DNA from: Rariglobus sp041662485
GTDB taxonomy: Bacteria; Verrucomicrobiota; Verrucomicrobiia; Opitutales; Opitutaceae
Direction: 5' to 3'
DNA length: 64,000 nucleotides
NCBI GenBank assembly: GCA_041662485.1
Contig: JBAZSJ010000019.1
Location: 1 to 64,000 of the forward strand
Part shown: one piece after another, positions 45,140-54,178 of the stretch
How the letters are laid out: every line of letters begins with the position of its first letter
Numbering within the stretch: position 1 is the first letter of the stretch
Translations under genes and position numbers: made by a program
Notes under the pieces: generated by a model
What the model saw: the letters and a program-made list of their open reading frames with translations, nothing else
Database searches by the model: none
What the model was told of the DNA's origin: nothing

Positions 45140-48100
45140 CTAAACCGCAGGTTGTTTCGGGGCGACGGGCTTCACTTTGAAGAGGCTGAGCACGCCGACG
45201 AAGAAGACCGGGACGAGGAAGATACCCAGAAGGGTGGCGGTGATCGTGCCGCTGAATACTCCGGTGCCGATGGCGTTTTGACTTCCCGATCCGGCTCCAC
45301 TGGCGATTGCGAGCGGGAGCACGCCGAGACCGAAGGCGAACGAGGTCATCAAAATGGGGCGCAGGCGCTGGCGGGCGGCGTGAACGGCCGCGTCAATCAG
45401 ACTCATGCCCTGATCATATCCTTCCTTGGCGAATTCGACGATCAGGATGGCGTTTTTGGCGGAGAGTCCGGCGATGGTGAGCAGCGCGACCTGGAAGTAG
45501 ATGTCGTTTGGCATTCCGCGGACCAACGCGCCCAAGACAACGCCCAGGACACCGAGCGGCACGATCATGACAACGGCGGCGGGGATGGACCAGCTCTCGT
45601 AGAGGGCGGCGAGACAGAGGAACACGATGAGCAGCGAGATCGTGTAGAGCGCGGGAGCCTGCGAGCCGGAGAGACGCTCCTCGTAGGAGAGCCCCGCCCA
45701 TTGGTAGCCGATGCCGGCGGGCAGTTGCCTGGTGAGTTCGACCATGATTTCCATCGCTTCGCCGGAAGTGGTGCCGGGCGCGGGTTCGCCCAGAATGGCG
45801 ATGGAGGGGACGCCGTTGAAACGTTCGAGACGGGGTGAGCCCACCGTCCAACGGGCGGTGGAGAAGGCGGAGAAAGGCACCATTTGTCCCTTGGCGTTTC
45901 GCACATACCAGCGGTTGAGATCCTCGGGCAACATGCGGGCGGGAGCGTCGGCCTGAAGATAAACTTTCTTCACGCGTCCCTTGTCGATGAAGTCGTTGAC
46001 GTAGGAGGAGCCCCAGGCGGTGGAAAGCGTGCGGTTGATGTCGGAAAGCGACAGTCCGAGCGCGCCGGCTTTTTCCTGGTCGATCTCGATGCGATACTGG
46101 GGCGTGTCGTCGAGGCCGTTGGGGCGCACGCTGGCGAGCTTGGGGTTCTTGGCGGCGAGGCCGAGGAGTTGGTTGCGCGCGGCAATGAGCGCGTCGTGTC
46201 CGAGTCCGGCGTTGTCGGTGAGGCGGAAGTCAAAGCCCGTGGCGTTGCCGAGCTCGAAGACGGCGGGCGGAACGAAGGCGAATGCGAATGCTTCCTTGAT
46301 CTGCGAAAAACTGCCCATGGCGCGCTTTTGGATGGCGGCGACCTTCTGGCTGTTGCGCCTGCGCTCGTCCCAGTCTTTGAAGCGGACGAAGCCGAAGACC
46401 TGATTCTGGCCCGCCCCGCTGAAACTGAAGCCGGTGACGCCGAACATGCCCTCGACGTTTTCCTTTTCATCGACGAGGAAGTGGCGTTCGATTTTTTTGA
46501 GGACCTCGAGCGACTGCTCGCTGGTCGAACCGGGCGGGAGCTGCGCCTGGGTATACATGATGCCCTGATCCTCCGCCGGGAGGAAACCGGAGGGGATGCG
46601 AAGAAACAGAAAAGCAAGAACTCCGAGGATCAGACCGTAGACGAGGAGCGAGCGGCCCTTGCGTTTGATAAGACCACCGACCCCGACGGCATAGCGGTCG
46701 GCACTGCGATCAAAGACCTTGTTGAACCAGCCGAAGAAGCCGCGTTTGCCATGGTGCTGCCCCTTGGCCACGGGAGGAAGGATGGTCGCGCAGAGGGCGG
46801 GCGTGAGCACGATGGCGACGAAGACGGACAGGGCCATGGCCGCCACGATCGTGATGGAGAACTGGCGGTAGATGACACCCGTGGAACCGCTGAAGAACGC
46901 CATGGGGACGAACACAGCCGCGAGCACGAGGCCGATGCCGACCAGCGCGCCCGTGATCTGATCCATGGACTTCCGCGTCGCCTCTATGGGCGACAGGCCT
47001 TCCTCGGTCATGATGCGCTCGACGTTTTCAACCACGACGATCGCATCGTCCACCAGCAGGCCGATGGCGAGGACGACGCCGAAGAGCGTGAGGGTGTTAA
47101 TGGAGAACCCGGCGATCGACATGACGGCGAACGTGCCGAGCAACACGACGGGCACCGCGATGGTGGGGATGAGGGTGGCGCGGAAGTTTTGCAGGAAAAG
47201 ATACATCACCAGGAAAACCAGGACGACGGCCTCGCCGAGCGTCTTGATGACTTCCTTGAGCGAAAGCCGGACGAAGGGAGTCGTGTCCAGCGGATAGACG
47301 ACCTTCACGCCGGCCGGAAAGAACGGCTCCAGCTCGCTGATTTTCTTGCGGACGCCGGCGACGGTTTCGAGGGCGTTGGCGCCGGTGGCGGGACGGATGG
47401 CCATGCCGGACGCGGGTTGTCCGCTGAAACGGGCGTTGGTGGCGTAGTTCTCGCTGCCGAGCTCGATGCGGGCGACGTCCTTCAGGAGGACGCGGGAGCC
47501 GTCGGAATTCACGCGCAGGAGAATGCGGCCGAACTGCTCCGGTGTTTCGAGGCGGGTCTGGGCGACGATGGTGGCGTTGAGCAGCTGGCCCTTGACGGAG
47601 GGCAGGCCGCCGAGCTGTCCGGCGGAGACCTGGGCGTTCTGGGCCTGGATGGCGGCGCTGACCTCGGTAGTGGCGAGCTTGAAGTTGTTCAGCTTGTCGG
47701 GATCGAGCCAGATGCGCATCGCGTATTGGGTGCCGAAGACCTGGATGTCGCCGACGCCCGCGACGCGGCTGAGCGGATCCTGGATGGTGCCGACGACGAA
47801 GTCGCCGAGATCGGCGGCGGAAAGTTTTCCGTCGGTGGAGACGAAGCCGACGGCCATGAGGAAATTGCGGACCGACTTGGTGACGCGCACGCCCTGCTGC
47901 TGCACTTCCTGCGGGAGCAGGGGCATGGCGAGGGCGAGCTTGTTCTGCACCTGCACCTGGGCGGTGTCGGGGTTGGCGCCGCCGTTGAACGTGAGGGTGA
48001 TGGCGACGTTGCCGGCGGAGTCGCTGGTGGACTCCATGTAGCGGAGGTTGTCGATGCCGTTGAGCTTTTGCTCGATGACCTGGGTGACCGTGTCTTCAAG

Positions 48101-48268
48101 GGTCTTGGCCGAGGCGCCGGGATAGATGGCGGCGATGGTGATGGCGGGCGGGGCGATGCTCGGGTATTGGGAAATGGGCAGGCCGACGATGGAGAGCACG
48201 CCGGCCACCATGATGACGATGGCGATGACCCAGGCGAAGATGGGCCGATCGATGAAAAAGCGGGACAT
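45140..48268 (-). CDS. RND multidrug efflux pump, inner-membrane subunit (HAE1), system 1
   Basis: 1042 residues, full length for AcrB/MexB. It opens MSRFFIDRPIFAWVIAI; the membrane domain carries GLLVDDAIVVVENVER with the proton-relay Asp pair, and GSQNAIGTGVF-type and QRLRPILMTSFAFGLGV blocks near the C-terminus. It exports drugs or other amphiphiles by proton antiport. Its adaptor lies immediately upstream (1 base). No outer-membrane channel gene is adjacent, so it may share the channel of system 2. Confidence 0.96.
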   Translation of the reverse strand: MSRFFIDRPIFAWVIAIVIMVAGVLSIVGLPISQYPSIAPPAITIAAIYPGASAKTLEDTVTQVIEQKLNGIDNLRYMESTSDSAGNVAITLTFNGGANPDTAQVQVQNKLALAMPLLPQEVQQQGVRVTKSVRNFLMAVGFVSTDGKLSAADLGDFVVGTIQDPLSRVAGVGDIQVFGTQYAMRIWLDPDKLNNFKLATTEVSAAIQAQNAQVSAGQLGGLPSVKGQLLNATIVAQTRLETPEQFGRILLRVNSDGSRVLLKDVARIELGSENYATNARFSGQPASGMAIRPATGANALETVAGVRKKISELEPFFPAGVKVVYPLDTTPFVRLSLKEVIKTLGEAVVLVFLVMYLFLQNFRATLIPTIAVPVVLLGTFAVMSIAGFSINTLTLFGVVLAIGLLVDDAIVVVENVERIMTEEGLSPIEATRKSMDQITGALVGIGLVLAAVFVPMAFFSGSTGVIYRQFSITIVAAMALSVFVAIVLTPALCATILPPVAKGQHHGKRGFFGWFNKVFDRSADRYAVGVGGLIKRKGRSLLVYGLILGVLAFLFLRIPSGFLPAEDQGIMYTQAQLPPGSTSEQSLEVLKKIERHFLVDEKENVEGMFGVTGFSFSGAGQNQVFGFVRFKDWDERRRNSQKVAAIQKRAMGSFSQIKEAFAFAFVPPAVFELGNATGFDFRLTDNAGLGHDALIAARNQLLGLAAKNPKLASVRPNGLDDTPQYRIEIDQEKAGALGLSLSDINRTLSTAWGSSYVNDFIDKGRVKKVYLQADAPARMLPEDLNRWYVRNAKGQMVPFSAFSTARWTVGSPRLERFNGVPSIAILGEPAPGTTSGEAMEIMVELTRQLPAGIGYQWAGLSYEERLSGSQAPALYTISLLIVFLCLAALYESWSIPAAVVMIVPLGVLGVVLGALVRGMPNDIYFQVALLTIAGLSAKNAILIVEFAKEGYDQGMSLIDAAVHAARQRLRPILMTSFAFGLGVLPLAIASGAGSGSQNAIGTGVFSGTITATLLGIFLVPVFFVGVLSLFKVKPVAPKQPAV

Positions 48269-48269
48269 T

Positions 48270-49415
48270 TTAGTTTGCGGGAAGATTGGTCGCAGGAACG
48301 GGCTTCACGACGGATCCGGGACGGACGCGCTGGAGGTTTTGAACGATGAGCCGGTCGCCGGGTTTGAGCCCGTCGGACACCAGCCACTGGTTGCCCACGG
48401 CCCGGTCGATTTTGAGGATGCGAAGTTCGGCCTTGCCTTCGGCGCCGACGACGAGCGCGGTGGCTTCGCCTTTGGTGTTGCGACCGACGCCGAGCTGCGG
48501 GACGAGGATGGCGGCGGGCGCGGTTCCCTCGGAGATGCGCGCGCGCACGAACAGGCCGGGGAACAGTTCGGTCTTGGGATTGGGGAAGAGGGCGCGGAGC
48601 GTGATCGAGTTGGAGGTGGGATCGACGGTGATGTCGGAAAACTGCATCGTGCCGTCCTCGGAGTATGCGCTGCCGTCGTCGAGGATGAGCTTCACCCTGG
48701 CGTTGTCCGTGGAGGTGTTTTCCAGGCGACCGGCGGCGAGGGCGCGGCGGAGGTTGAAGACGTCCGTGCTGGATTGCGTCAGGTCCACATAGAGCGGATC
48801 GAGCTGCTGCACGGTGGCGAGAAGGGTGGCGGAGCCGGCCTGGACGTAGGCGCCTTCGGTGACCGAGGAAAGGCCGATGCGGCCGGAGATGGGCGAGGTG
48901 ACGTTGGTGTAACCGAGGTTGATCGATGCGGTTTGCACGGCGGCATTTCCGGCGGCGACATCGGCTTCGGCGGACTGGAAGGCGGCCAGGGCGTTGTCAT
49001 AGTCCTGCTGGCTGATGGCGGTTTCCGCGAGGAGATGCTTGAAGCGTTCCTCTTGAAGGCGGGCCGAGGTGGCGGAGGCTTGGGCGCGGGCGAGACTGGC
49101 CTTGGCGCTGTCAAGGGCCGCCTGATAAGGGGCGGGGTCGATCTGATAGAGCGATTGCCCTTCCTTGACGTCGCGACCCTCGGTGAAGAGTTGTTTCAAA
49201 ACAATCCCGCTGACGCGGGCGCGGACTTCGGCGATGCGATAGGCGGAGGTGCGGCCGGGGAGTTCGCGGGCGAGGGTCAGGGGCTGGGCTGCAATGGTGA
49301 TGACGCCCGCCTCGATGGGCGCGGCAGCCGCAGGTGCGGAATTTTTCTTGCTGCAACCGCTCAGGACAAGAGCGGCCAGAAGCACGGCGGCGGAGAGGAC
49401 GTGATTAAGCGACAT
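48270..49415 (-). CDS. RND adaptor (membrane fusion) lipoprotein, system 1
   Basis: 381 residues with a lipobox (VLSGCSKK, Cys at about 21). The order is the usual one: beta-barrel start RELPGRTSAYRIAEVRARVS, lipoyl half, coiled-coil hairpin (about 95-165; ASLARAQASATSARLQEERF), second lipoyl half VTSPISGRIGLSSVTEGAYV, then barrel. It links the RND pump to an outer-membrane channel. It is the first gene of a two-gene operon; the upstream 49416-49525 likely holds the promoter. Confidence 0.95.
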   Translation of the reverse strand: MSLNHVLSAAVLLAALVLSGCSKKNSAPAAAAPIEAGVITIAAQPLTLARELPGRTSAYRIAEVRARVSGIVLKQLFTEGRDVKEGQSLYQIDPAPYQAALDSAKASLARAQASATSARLQEERFKHLLAETAISQQDYDNALAAFQSAEADVAAGNAAVQTASINLGYTNVTSPISGRIGLSSVTEGAYVQAGSATLLATVQQLDPLYVDLTQSSTDVFNLRRALAAGRLENTSTDNARVKLILDDGSAYSEDGTMQFSDITVDPTSNSITLRALFPNPKTELFPGLFVRARISEGTAPAAILVPQLGVGRNTKGEATALVVGAEGKAELRILKIDRAVGNQWLVSDGLKPGDRLIVQNLQRVRPGSVVKPVPATNLPAN

Positions 49416-49525
49416 GGTGAAATGAAAAACGGGCCGTTTTGTGAAACGGAATCGAAGACCCTAGCGAGAATCGGGGAATTTGCACGCGACCCGTGCAATT
49501 CTTCGTTTAGCCCATGGATTTTCAG

Positions 49526-50323
49526 TCACCACCACTGGTGTTTGCTGGCGGCGTTGAGGGCGTCTTCCAGCGGAGGCAGATAAGGGTGCCAGAGACGTTC
49601 CCATTCGAGACTGAGCAGGCCGCGGTAATCCGAGTTTTTGAGTTCCGCCAGAAGCGGGGACATCGGAAACTCGCCTTCGCCAGGGAGCACGTAGGTGTAT
49701 GGGTGTTTGGGCTGCGGCCGACTGATGCTGTCTTTCACATGGATGTGCACGGTGCGTGCGCCGACGGCCTTCCATGTGGCGACCGGATCCTCGCCGCCTT
49801 TTTTCCAGGTGTGATGGGAATCCCACAGGAGGGCCGCGTCCGGCACCGCCGCGAAAAAGGCCAGCAGGCGCGGCGTGGTGATGAGCGCGTCGTGCGTTTC
49901 AACCATCAGGTTTACCTTCCAGCCGTTGGTGCGCCGGAGTTCGCGCCACCAGGCAAATACTTCCGCCGCGCGGGCGATCTCGGCGGCGTCGCCGGTCGTG
50001 CCGCCGTCGAAGATGCGCAGCCACGGCACGCCCGAGGCCTCCGCCCAGGGAACGTAGGCGAGCAGGGCGGCACGGTCTTCGGCCTTGCCGCCGATCAGCC
50101 GAAAAGAAGTGCCAAAGGCGCAGACGCCGAGCCTCAGGTCCTGAAGCTGTTTGCTCCACGCGGCGGGCGTTTTGAAGCGGGAGGCCAGCCAGGCCGGCAG
50201 ATCGGTGGTGCCGGCGAGCGCGCGCACCTCGACGGTGTTCATGTCATGGCGGCGGGCCAAGGCGGCGACCTCGTCGAGGGTCATCTCGGCGCATCCCAAG
50301 GTGGAAAACGTGTGCAGCATCAT
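49526..50323 (-). CDS. Sugar phosphate isomerase/epimerase-like TIM-barrel protein
   Basis: 265 residues of the xylose-isomerase-like TIM barrel (AP2Ec) superfamily. Metal-binding candidates are in VNLMVETHDAL, LWDSHHTW, TVHIHVKD and the C-terminal LLSLEWERLW. The substrate is not determinable; relatives act on inositols, hydroxypyruvate or tagatose-type sugars. The first Met at 50323 is followed by a second; either can be the start. It is divergent from nothing obvious and stands alone. Confidence 0.83.
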   Translation of the reverse strand: MMLHTFSTLGCAEMTLDEVAALARRHDMNTVEVRALAGTTDLPAWLASRFKTPAAWSKQLQDLRLGVCAFGTSFRLIGGKAEDRAALLAYVPWAEASGVPWLRIFDGGTTGDAAEIARAAEVFAWWRELRRTNGWKVNLMVETHDALITTPRLLAFFAAVPDAALLWDSHHTWKKGGEDPVATWKAVGARTVHIHVKDSISRPQPKHPYTYVLPGEGEFPMSPLLAELKNSDYRGLLSLEWERLWHPYLPPLEDALNAASKHQWW

Positions 50324-50424
50324 AGGGGGGGATCACGATGCCGTGACGTGCGACGACAGTGCAAGTGTCTAGGTGCACATGAGGCGGCGGAAGTTTCCCG
50401 CCGGGGCGGACCTTGGGATGCCGA

Positions 50425-51360
50425 TCAAATTGAGAGGCGCGCCGGTTCCTTCTTCGCCTTTTTTGGCGTGGAAGAGGGGGGAGCGAGGGTTTTTTTCAGC
50501 AGAGGGATGAAATCTCCGAGGTGGCGGGATGGATTGTCCTTCAGCCAGATCGCGTAAAATTCCAGAGGAGGGCAGTCGGTGTCTAGCAAGCACAGGCCGG
50601 GGTGAGGATGAGAAAGGAGCGAGGAGGGGAGGATGCAGATGCCGTCGCCCATGGTGACGAGGGCCAGCATGCCCTCGATGGAGCTGGCGCCGCGACCGAA
50701 CCGGGGCGTGAACAGCGCCGGGTGGCACAGCTGGAGCATGATCGCGCGGTAGCCCGGATTGTTTTTCTCGTCGAGTTTCACCCAGGTTTCTTTTTTCAGC
50801 TCGCGCATCGCGACGGAGCCGGCGCCGGCCAGGGGATGGTTGGCGCCGACGATCACCTTGAAGTCGGCCATGAAGAGAAACAGGGAGGCGAGGTCGGGAT
50901 GGCTGGAGAGGAGAAGCTTGTGGACGAAGCCGATGTGAATGAGCCCGTCGCGCAGCGCCTGAATCTGCGCATGGACTTGGAGCTCGATGAAATTGACCGT
51001 GACGTGCGGGTGGGCGGCGCGGTAGCGCATCACGGCCTCGGGAATCTGCGGGAAGAGGACGCGCCAGTCGCTGCCGAGGTTGAGTTCGCCGTTGCTGCCT
51101 CCGGAGATCCGTTGGGCGCCGGTGACGGCGATGGCGAGTTGCGAGAGCAGGCGGTCGATGTCCTGATGGAAGCGCCGTCCGGCGTCGGTCAGGCGGACGC
51201 GAGTGGTGGTGCGGACGAAGAGCTTGACGCCGATTTCCTGCTCGAGGGCGGTGATCTGGCGGCTGATGGCGGGCTGGGCGATGCCCAGGCGCTCCGCGGC
51301 GCGGCTGAAGCTCAGGTTTTCCGCGACGGATTGAAAATAGCGAAGGTGGCGGAGTTCCAT
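50425..51360 (-). CDS. LysR-family transcriptional regulator
   Basis: 311 residues. The N-terminal HTH is typical: MELRHLRYFQSVAENLSFSR, AAERLGIAQPAISRQITALE, then GVKLFVRTTTRVRLTDAG. The effector-binding domain follows (about 90-295; VNFIELQVHAQIQALRDG). The inducer is unknown. The ATG at 51360 is the canonical start; the frame is open for 78 codons upstream but overlaps the next gene. Its nearest likely target is uncertain, as neighbouring genes lie on the same strand. Confidence 0.92.
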   Translation of the reverse strand: MELRHLRYFQSVAENLSFSRAAERLGIAQPAISRQITALEQEIGVKLFVRTTTRVRLTDAGRRFHQDIDRLLSQLAIAVTGAQRISGGSNGELNLGSDWRVLFPQIPEAVMRYRAAHPHVTVNFIELQVHAQIQALRDGLIHIGFVHKLLLSSHPDLASLFLFMADFKVIVGANHPLAGAGSVAMRELKKETWVKLDEKNNPGYRAIMLQLCHPALFTPRFGRGASSIEGMLALVTMGDGICILPSSLLSHPHPGLCLLDTDCPPLEFYAIWLKDNPSRHLGDFIPLLKKTLAPPSSTPKKAKKEPARLSI

Positions 51361-51443
51361 GAAGGGGACCGCGACCTTAGCCGGAAAGGCGGCACTGGCA
51401 ACAACAGGCGGCTGCAAGGGGCCGCCGGCCGGAGCATGGGATT

Positions 51444-52226
51444 TCAGCGGAGGTCGGCCACGGTCTGCAGCGCGTCCAGACGCGGACCGGGTTCGCCGAC
51501 GGAGGCGAGAGAGCGATAGACCGGCGGCGGCAGATCGGCGGAGTTTTTCAAGGGGGCGGACGAGAGGGTGAAGGGGACGGCAAACCGGGGGCACCAGAGG
51601 TCGTGGAGGTGGCGCCGGGCGCCGGGCAGGCGCAGGCCCGCGCCGGCGGGCAGCGACACCTTCAGCATGACGGGCAGATCATGATCGCCGGCGGCGAGAC
51701 CGGGCGCGACGGCCAGGGGCAGAACGTAGACGGCGGCCTGGCCGGCGGCGAGATGCAGTCGCACGAGGGAGGGAGCATCAAGACCCAGACCGCGATGGGG
51801 GCCGATGCGGATTTCCGCGACGCGCTGGCGCGAGGTGTAGTTTTCCAGAAATACCAGCAGATCCAGCCGGCCATCGGCGGCGACGCCGTCCGGATGGAAA
51901 AAAACGGTGGACGCCACGCCGTGGCAGGTGCAACGGATGTCGAAGCCCAGCGCGCCATTGAGAACGGAATGGGAACGAGGAAGGGAGGGATACGCGCGGG
52001 CGGCGACCCAGACGCAGCCGCCCCACCAGAGGGCGGGCAGACCGAAGAGGATGAGCGCCGGGGCGACGAGGGCGGGGCGGTCGAGCTGCAGGCAGATACC
52101 GGCGGCAAAGACCGCGGTGAGCGAGGCCATGATGGCGGCGATGAAAACAAGGGCGCCGCCGTTGCGCCTCGGGCCGGCGTCGGGAGTGGCATCAGGCGGA
52201 GTGGGTCGAAGAACGACGGAAGACAT
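51444..52226 (-). CDS. Hypothetical membrane protein, 260 aa
   Basis: Two membrane helices near the N-terminus (ALVFIAAIMASLTAVFAAGI and LVAPALILFGLPALWWGGCV) and a beta-rich remainder (LDLLVFLENYTSRQRVAEIR, VRLHLAAGQAAVYVLPLAVA), probably periplasmic. I do not recognise the family. It is the last gene of the marR-RND group by strand and spacing (27 bases after the 145-aa gene), so it may be co-expressed. Confidence 0.62.
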   Translation of the reverse strand: MSSVVLRPTPPDATPDAGPRRNGGALVFIAAIMASLTAVFAAGICLQLDRPALVAPALILFGLPALWWGGCVWVAARAYPSLPRSHSVLNGALGFDIRCTCHGVASTVFFHPDGVAADGRLDLLVFLENYTSRQRVAEIRIGPHRGLGLDAPSLVRLHLAAGQAAVYVLPLAVAPGLAAGDHDLPVMLKVSLPAGAGLRLPGARRHLHDLWCPRFAVPFTLSSAPLKNSADLPPPVYRSLASVGEPGPRLDALQTVADLR

Positions 52227-52253
52227 GGAGGTGATCGGGTTGAGGGGGATATG

Positions 52254-52691
52254 TCATTGGGGACGACGGCGAAGCCATCCGGTGCGAACCGCCAACACGA
52301 GGCCGGTCAGCACAAGGATTTTCGAGGCGATGTTGTCGAGGACGGCCTGCGGTTGGAGCAGGGCGATGGCCGAGTGAACGGCGATGTAGGCCAGCAAGGC
52401 GGTCAAGGCCGCGCGGTAGGGGGCGTAGAGGGCCCACCACCAGAGGAGCATGAGCGAGCCGGCGAGGCCGAGAAGGCCGCCGATAAGCCAAGGGGCATGG
52501 GCGGCGAAACCGGGGGGCAGCGACAACCTGAGGGCCATGAGGTAGTGATGGATGGGGCTCAGCGCCGTGAGAAACTGGACAAAGGCGGCGACGAGCAGCC
52601 AGTCGCGGTCGGAGAACAGGATCTGTTCGTTGGCGGAGCGGGCCTGGCTTTCGCGGAGGGATTGGAGGAACCGGGGGGACGGGGTGGTCAT
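52254..52691 (-). CDS. Hypothetical four-helix membrane protein, 145 aa
   Basis: About four hydrophobic segments (LLVAAFVQFLTALSPIHHYL, WLIGGLLGLAGSLMLLWWWA, ALTALLAYIAVHSAIALLQP, ILVLTGLVLAVRTGW). The start at 52691 (MTTPSPRFLQSLRES) is preferred, because the upstream frame overlaps the efflux channel gene. It lies 25 bases after that channel gene. No family is recognised. Confidence 0.65.
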   Translation of the reverse strand: MTTPSPRFLQSLRESQARSANEQILFSDRDWLLVAAFVQFLTALSPIHHYLMALRLSLPPGFAAHAPWLIGGLLGLAGSLMLLWWWALYAPYRAALTALLAYIAVHSAIALLQPQAVLDNIASKILVLTGLVLAVRTGWLRRRPQ

Positions 52692-52716
52692 GGGCGCGAG
52701 GGAGTTTGAAGGCGGT

Positions 52717-54159
52717 TCAGGGAGTGGCGGGAGGGCGGACGGCCCGGGACGGCCCGGACGCGTCGTCCTTCCAGCCGCCGCCGAGGGCGGCGTAGAGCGA
52801 GACAAGGTTCGTCAGGCGCAGAAGACGCGCGTCGAGCAGCGACTGTTGGGCGCCGAACAGCTCCTGCCGGGCGAGCAGCAGGGCGAGAAAGCTGTCGATT
52901 CCCCCTTGGTAACGTTGGTCGGTCAGGTCATGGCGGCGTTGCGCGGCGGCGACGCGGGCTTCCTGCGCGGCGATCTGGGCGTTGACCGAGGCGCGCACGG
53001 CGAGGGCGTCGGCCACATCCCGGAAGGCCGATTGGACGGCCTTTTCGTAGTTGGCGATCCCGATGCGCTGTTCGACGCGGGCGACCTTGAGCTGCGCCTT
53101 GTTGCGGCCCGCGGCGAAGATGGGGACGGTGACCGACGGCGAGAAGCTCCACGCGCCCGAGCCGTCCTTGAAAAGTCCCGACAGTTCCGCGCTGGCGGTG
53201 CCGGCGAAGGCGGTGAGGGTGACGGAGGGGAAGAACGCGGCGCGGGCGACGCCGATGTTGGCGTTGGCCGCCCGGAGGGTGTGTTCGGCGGCGCGGATGT
53301 CGGGACGGCGGGAGAGCAATTCGGAGGGAAGCCCGGCGGGCAGATCCTCGATCAGGCCCTGGGCGGCGAGCGAACCGGCGGGCGGCAGGTCGGAAGGCAG
53401 CGGCGCGCCGACGAGGAGCACGAGGGCGTTTTCGGCCCGGGCGCGCTGCTGCTCGAACGAGGCGACGTTGGCGCGATAGGTTTCGCGCTGGGCTTCGGAG
53501 GACGACAGGTCGAGTTCGGAGGAGACGCCCGCCTCGAACGTTTTTTGGTTCAACTCGTAGGAGCGTTCGGCGGCGTCGGAAATGCGGCGGGCCAGGGCGA
53601 GCTGTTCGTCGGCGGCGAGGAGCGCGAGGTATTGGCGGGCGACGGCGGAGACCAGGCCGAGTTGCGCGCTGAGCCGCGCCTCGTCGGTGGCGAGGTATTG
53701 TTGCAGCACCTGGTCGCGCAGGCTGCGGACGCGGCCGAAGAAGTCGATTTCGTAGGAGGGGACGCTGCCGCCGACGCGGTAGGTGGAGCCGGTGACGGGC
53801 CGTCCCGAGGAGCCGAGATCGGCGGGCGTGCGGCTGCGCGTGCCGTCCGCGGTGGCGTCGAGGCTCGGGATGAGGGCGGTGCGCTGGATGTCGTAGAGCG
53901 CGCGGACGCGTTCGACGTTCAGGGCGGCCACGCGGAAATCGCGGTTGTTGTCCAAGGCAAGCCGGATGAGGCGCCGGAGCCGGGCGTCGCCGAAAAACCG
54001 CCGCCAGGCGAGGTCGGCCGCGGGGGTGCCGATGTCCTCTTGGGAGGCCGGCTCGGGATAGGCGGCGGGGACGGGCGCGGCAGGGCGGCGGTATGTCGGC
54101 GCGAGGGAGCAGCCGGCCAGGAGGAAGGCGGCCAGGGATGACGCGAGAATGGGACGCAT
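52717..54159 (-). CDS. Outer-membrane efflux channel lipoprotein (OprM/NodT-like), system 2
   Basis: 480 residues with a lipobox (FLLAGC, Cys at about 17) and the TolC-family repeat: two OEP domains with LARRISDAAERSYELNQKTF and YRVGGSVPSYEIDFFGRVRS in the first, and RRHDLTDQRYQGGIDSFLAL in the second. It forms the trimeric outer-membrane duct. It follows the RND pump gene by 19 bases, completing a tripartite system. Confidence 0.94.
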   Translation of the reverse strand: MRPILASSLAAFLLAGCSLAPTYRRPAAPVPAAYPEPASQEDIGTPAADLAWRRFFGDARLRRLIRLALDNNRDFRVAALNVERVRALYDIQRTALIPSLDATADGTRSRTPADLGSSGRPVTGSTYRVGGSVPSYEIDFFGRVRSLRDQVLQQYLATDEARLSAQLGLVSAVARQYLALLAADEQLALARRISDAAERSYELNQKTFEAGVSSELDLSSSEAQRETYRANVASFEQQRARAENALVLLVGAPLPSDLPPAGSLAAQGLIEDLPAGLPSELLSRRPDIRAAEHTLRAANANIGVARAAFFPSVTLTAFAGTASAELSGLFKDGSGAWSFSPSVTVPIFAAGRNKAQLKVARVEQRIGIANYEKAVQSAFRDVADALAVRASVNAQIAAQEARVAAAQRRHDLTDQRYQGGIDSFLALLLARQELFGAQQSLLDARLLRLTNLVSLYAALGGGWKDDASGPSRAVRPPATP

Positions 54160-54178
54160 GGGCGGCAGGTGAGGCATC

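Noticed and set aside
45884..48349. Long plus-strand frames opposite the RND pumps (821 codons here, 839 at 54821-57340)
   Set aside because: They are antisense to strongly recognisable pump genes, Gly/Asp/Val-rich and without family motifs, a known artefact of high GC content.
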